Part shown: in pieces, positions 62,273 to 64,000 of the stretch | Layout: the number at the start of each line of letters is the position of its first letter | Numbering within the stretch: position 1 is the first letter of the stretch | Source: Paraherbaspirillum soli | Lineage (GTDB): Bacteria > Pseudomonadota > Gammaproteobacteria > Burkholderiales > Burkholderiaceae_D | Assembly (NCBI RefSeq): GCF_042654985.1 | Contig: NZ_JBHSMT010000028.1 | Location: forward strand, 62,001-126,000 | Direction: 5' to 3' | Length of the DNA stretch: 64,000 nt | Program-made: the position numbers and the translations under genes | The notes under the pieces: generated by a model | The model's database searches: none | Seen by the model: only the letters and a program-made list of their open reading frames with translations | What the model was told of the DNA's origin: nothing

Positions 62273-63211
62273 CTAATCCTTGCCAGTGTGCGACAGAAAC
62301 ACGTCTTCCAGATTCGGACGATTGACATCGAAATTGATGACGTCGATGCGCTGGTTTTCGCTTACCGCGAGAATTTCCCGCAGCGTGTCCGCCACCTCCC
62401 TGGTCTGCACGCGCAAGCAGTCGGTTTTGTCATTCCACTGAAGATCGATGACACTGACCAAGTCCTTGATAAATTCCAATTTGAATTTCCCCTTGGCGAA
62501 ACGGAACTCGATGGAATGGTGCGTGTACATCGATTGCACCAGCTCTGACGGGCTGCCTTGGGCGATGATCTGGCCATCGTTCATGATCATGATCTCGTCG
62601 CACAAGCGTTCGGCTTCCTCCATGTAATGCGTAGTGAGGATGATGGTCTTGTCGGGATCCTGCTTCAGTTCCTCGATCAGCTCCCAGGTATAAATCCGGC
62701 TGTGCGGGTCGAGCGCAGATGTCGGCTCGTCGAGAAAAATGACGTCCGGATCATCCAGCAGTGCGATGGCGATCGATAGCCGCTGCTTTTGTCCGCCGGA
62801 GAGCTCATCCACCTTGAAGTCGAGCTTGCCGTTCAGGCCGAGCCGATCCAGCAGCCAGGCTGTCGGCTTGCCATTGCGCCTGCCGCTGCCGGCGACCCTC
62901 AGCGCCTGATAAAACTTCAGAAGCTGCGCCACGGTCAGGAACCGGAAATAGTTGTTCTGTTGTAGCTGTACGCCCATGCGCGGCTGGATTTGGCGTATCT
63001 GCGTGGCGACATCCATCCCTAAAACTGTGATCGATCCGGAGCTGATCGAAGTGATACCCTCGATCATTGCCAGCAGCGAAGTTTTTCCGGCGCCATTCGG
63101 CCCCAGGATGCCGAAACAGCCCCCCTTGCGCACCCGAAAGCTCATGCCTTTGACGGCCTCGAAATCGCCATAGCGCTTGCGTACATCATTTATTTCGAGC
63201 GAATAGATCAT
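62273..63211 (-). CDS. ABC transporter ATP-binding protein (DrrA-like)
   Basis: 312 residues: Walker A GPNGAGKTS (about 38-46), Q-loop GVQLQQNNYF, signature ELSGGQKQRLSIA, Walker B VIFLDEPTSALDPHSR and H-loop TTHYMEEAE. The C-terminal 80 residues form the accessory domain of drug/antibiotic exporters. The start overlaps the NRPS stop by 3 bp. Confidence 0.92.
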   Translation of the reverse strand: MIYSLEINDVRKRYGDFEAVKGMSFRVRKGGCFGILGPNGAGKTSLLAMIEGITSISSGSITVLGMDVATQIRQIQPRMGVQLQQNNYFRFLTVAQLLKFYQALRVAGSGRRNGKPTAWLLDRLGLNGKLDFKVDELSGGQKQRLSIAIALLDDPDVIFLDEPTSALDPHSRIYTWELIEELKQDPDKTIILTTHYMEEAERLCDEIMIMNDGQIIAQGSPSELVQSMYTHHSIEFRFAKGKFKLEFIKDLVSVIDLQWNDKTDCLRVQTREVADTLREILAVSENQRIDVINFDVNRPNLEDVFLSHTGKD

Positions 63212-64000
63212 AGGCTTCCAATATCTGTGGCGTTATCGATCGAGGCCCATGCGGGATGGTCAGCGAGCGTTTGTCGGAACGAATCAATCTCCGATTCATT
63301 CCCCCTGAAAGCGCAATGAACCCGCAGCTTGCCGTCTGCGGCATGGGCTTCGAACAACAGCCCGTAGTAATCCTGCAGCTTGCTTCGCAGATCAGCCTTA
63401 GCCGTCGATATCTGCTGCGACGGCGGTGGAGGCTCGGTCTGGAAGTTGAACAATATCTCGTGAGCCAATCCAGGTAACGTGGCTGCTCGTTCAAGGCTCG
63501 CTGCGTCGTCCAGGCTGGCGTAATGAATGCCCTGCTCCTTTAAGGATGCCGCCTTGGCCGACACATCCGCCAACGGCGTGTCCAGCTCGATGACGAACGG
63601 GATCTTGTCCAGGAACAATCCAACCTGATCGAAATACCTGTGCTCGCCGAGTTCCCGGCCATGGTGAACCAGCACCATGCCGGCCCGCGCCAGACCGGTA
63701 GCCTGCAGAGTCCAGCGCTTGAACACATCGAAGGCCGACTCGGCAGCCCTGCCTGGTACGCGCAACGGCAGATCGAAGCTAACGATTTGCAATGGCTGCT
63801 CGCGCCTTGCGTCAAGTGCGTCGCGAGTGGTCGACATGACCGCCGACAGCTCCGCATAGCCCAGGATCCGGTCTGCGAAATCGCGCGCTGTCAGGTCGCA
63901 TTTTTGTTGCGCATCGCGCAGATAGTCCCGATACGTGCGCGCAATGAGATTGGGCTCCGGACTTTGCTTCAGCAGTTCAATCAAGCGGCGCTGAGCGGTA
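63208..64000 (-). CDS. NRPS-type protein with condensation-like C-terminus (5' part outside window)
   Basis: The minus frame is open to the window edge, so only the last 263 residues are visible. They include a segment resembling the C-terminal lobe of condensation domains (QVGLFLDKIPFVIELDT, MVLVHHGRELGEHRYFDQ, and a late HEILFNFQTEPPP), followed by an alpha+beta tail. No carrier or adenylation motif is seen in this part. With the exporter and PPTase downstream it suggests a nonribosomal peptide cluster that continues beyond the window. Confidence 0.7.
   Translation of the reverse strand, partial: TAQRRLIELLKQSPEPNLIARTYRDYLRDAQQKCDLTARDFADRILGYAELSAVMSTTRDALDARREQPLQIVSFDLPLRVPGRAAESAFDVFKRWTLQATGLARAGMVLVHHGRELGEHRYFDQVGLFLDKIPFVIELDTPLADVSAKAASLKEQGIHYASLDDAASLERAATLPGLAHEILFNFQTEPPPPSQQISTAKADLRSKLQDYYGLLFEAHAADGKLRVHCAFRGNESEIDSFRQTLADHPAWASIDNATDIGSL

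Overview
The window is about 60% G+C with dense GC3-rich coding. It reads as a betaproteobacterial chromosome segment; Oxalobacteraceae (Collimonas/Herbaspirillum/Janthinobacterium-like) is my inference from gene style and from REP-type hairpins, because no rRNA, tRNA or other marker gene is present. No CRISPR array is seen.

Layout. (1) 1-6353: two ABC export modules. The first (5'-truncated ATPase plus ABC-2 permease) is followed by a 119-bp palindromic element. The second is a LolD/LolE-like pair with a DUF2141 protein, a LolA-like periplasmic protein and an outer-membrane barrel. (2) 6354-8738: gene-poor stretch with REP/BIME hairpins, two orphan hypotheticals and a 13-unit 21-bp tandem repeat. 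(3) 8739-34759: the centrepiece, a complete extracellular contractile injection system (eCIS, Afp/PVC/MAC-like) of about 25 co-oriented genes. Four unrecognised beta-rich proteins lead it, followed by a DUF4255/Pvc16-like cap protein, one sheath, two tubes, a tail-assembly protein with an apparent -1 frameshift into a DUF6760 extension, a LysM protein, separate gpD-like and gpV-like spike genes, PAAR, gp25, two baseplate proteins, a tail-I-like protein, two proteins sharing a fibre N-terminal domain, an AAA+ ATPase and two cargo candidates. One cargo is a DUF4157/HExxH protein and the other a DXD glycosyltransferase resembling the large clostridial toxin catalytic domain. The two cargo proteins share an N-terminal motif that may be a loading signal. 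(4) 34846-44320: trans-4-hydroxyproline catabolism: epimerase, three-subunit D-hydroxyproline dehydrogenase, PAS-AraC regulator, periplasmic binding protein, DHDPS-like deaminase, GntR regulator and ketoglutarate semialdehyde dehydrogenase. A duplicated operator sits in the divergent promoter region. (5) 44455-50951: CDGSH protein, an ECF sigma/anti-sigma pair with three matching promoter-like sites, two small lipoproteins, an NTF2-like protein, an SDR/LysR divergent pair and a YjbR/MmcQ protein. (6) 51320-59021: accessory region with decayed genes (DUF1275, isochorismatase, TniB-like ATPase), a 42-bp-periodic repeat array resembling a Tn7/Tn5053-type transposon end, a Gabija-like OLD nuclease/UvrD helicase pair, DUF3592, a GST and a tyrosine recombinase. 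(7) 59205-60260: KfrA-like DNA-binding protein behind an AT-rich operator region. (8) 60376-64000: end of a minus-strand NRPS-type cluster: condensation-domain protein, ABC ATPase, ABC permease and Sfp-type phosphopantetheinyl transferase.

How it works together. The eCIS genes overlap or abut almost throughout and probably form one or a few transcripts building a sheathed nanosyringe loaded with the terminal effectors. The hydroxyproline genes give a full route from trans-4-hydroxy-L-proline to 2-oxoglutarate. The 51-59 kb region looks like a recombination hot spot carrying a defence pair.
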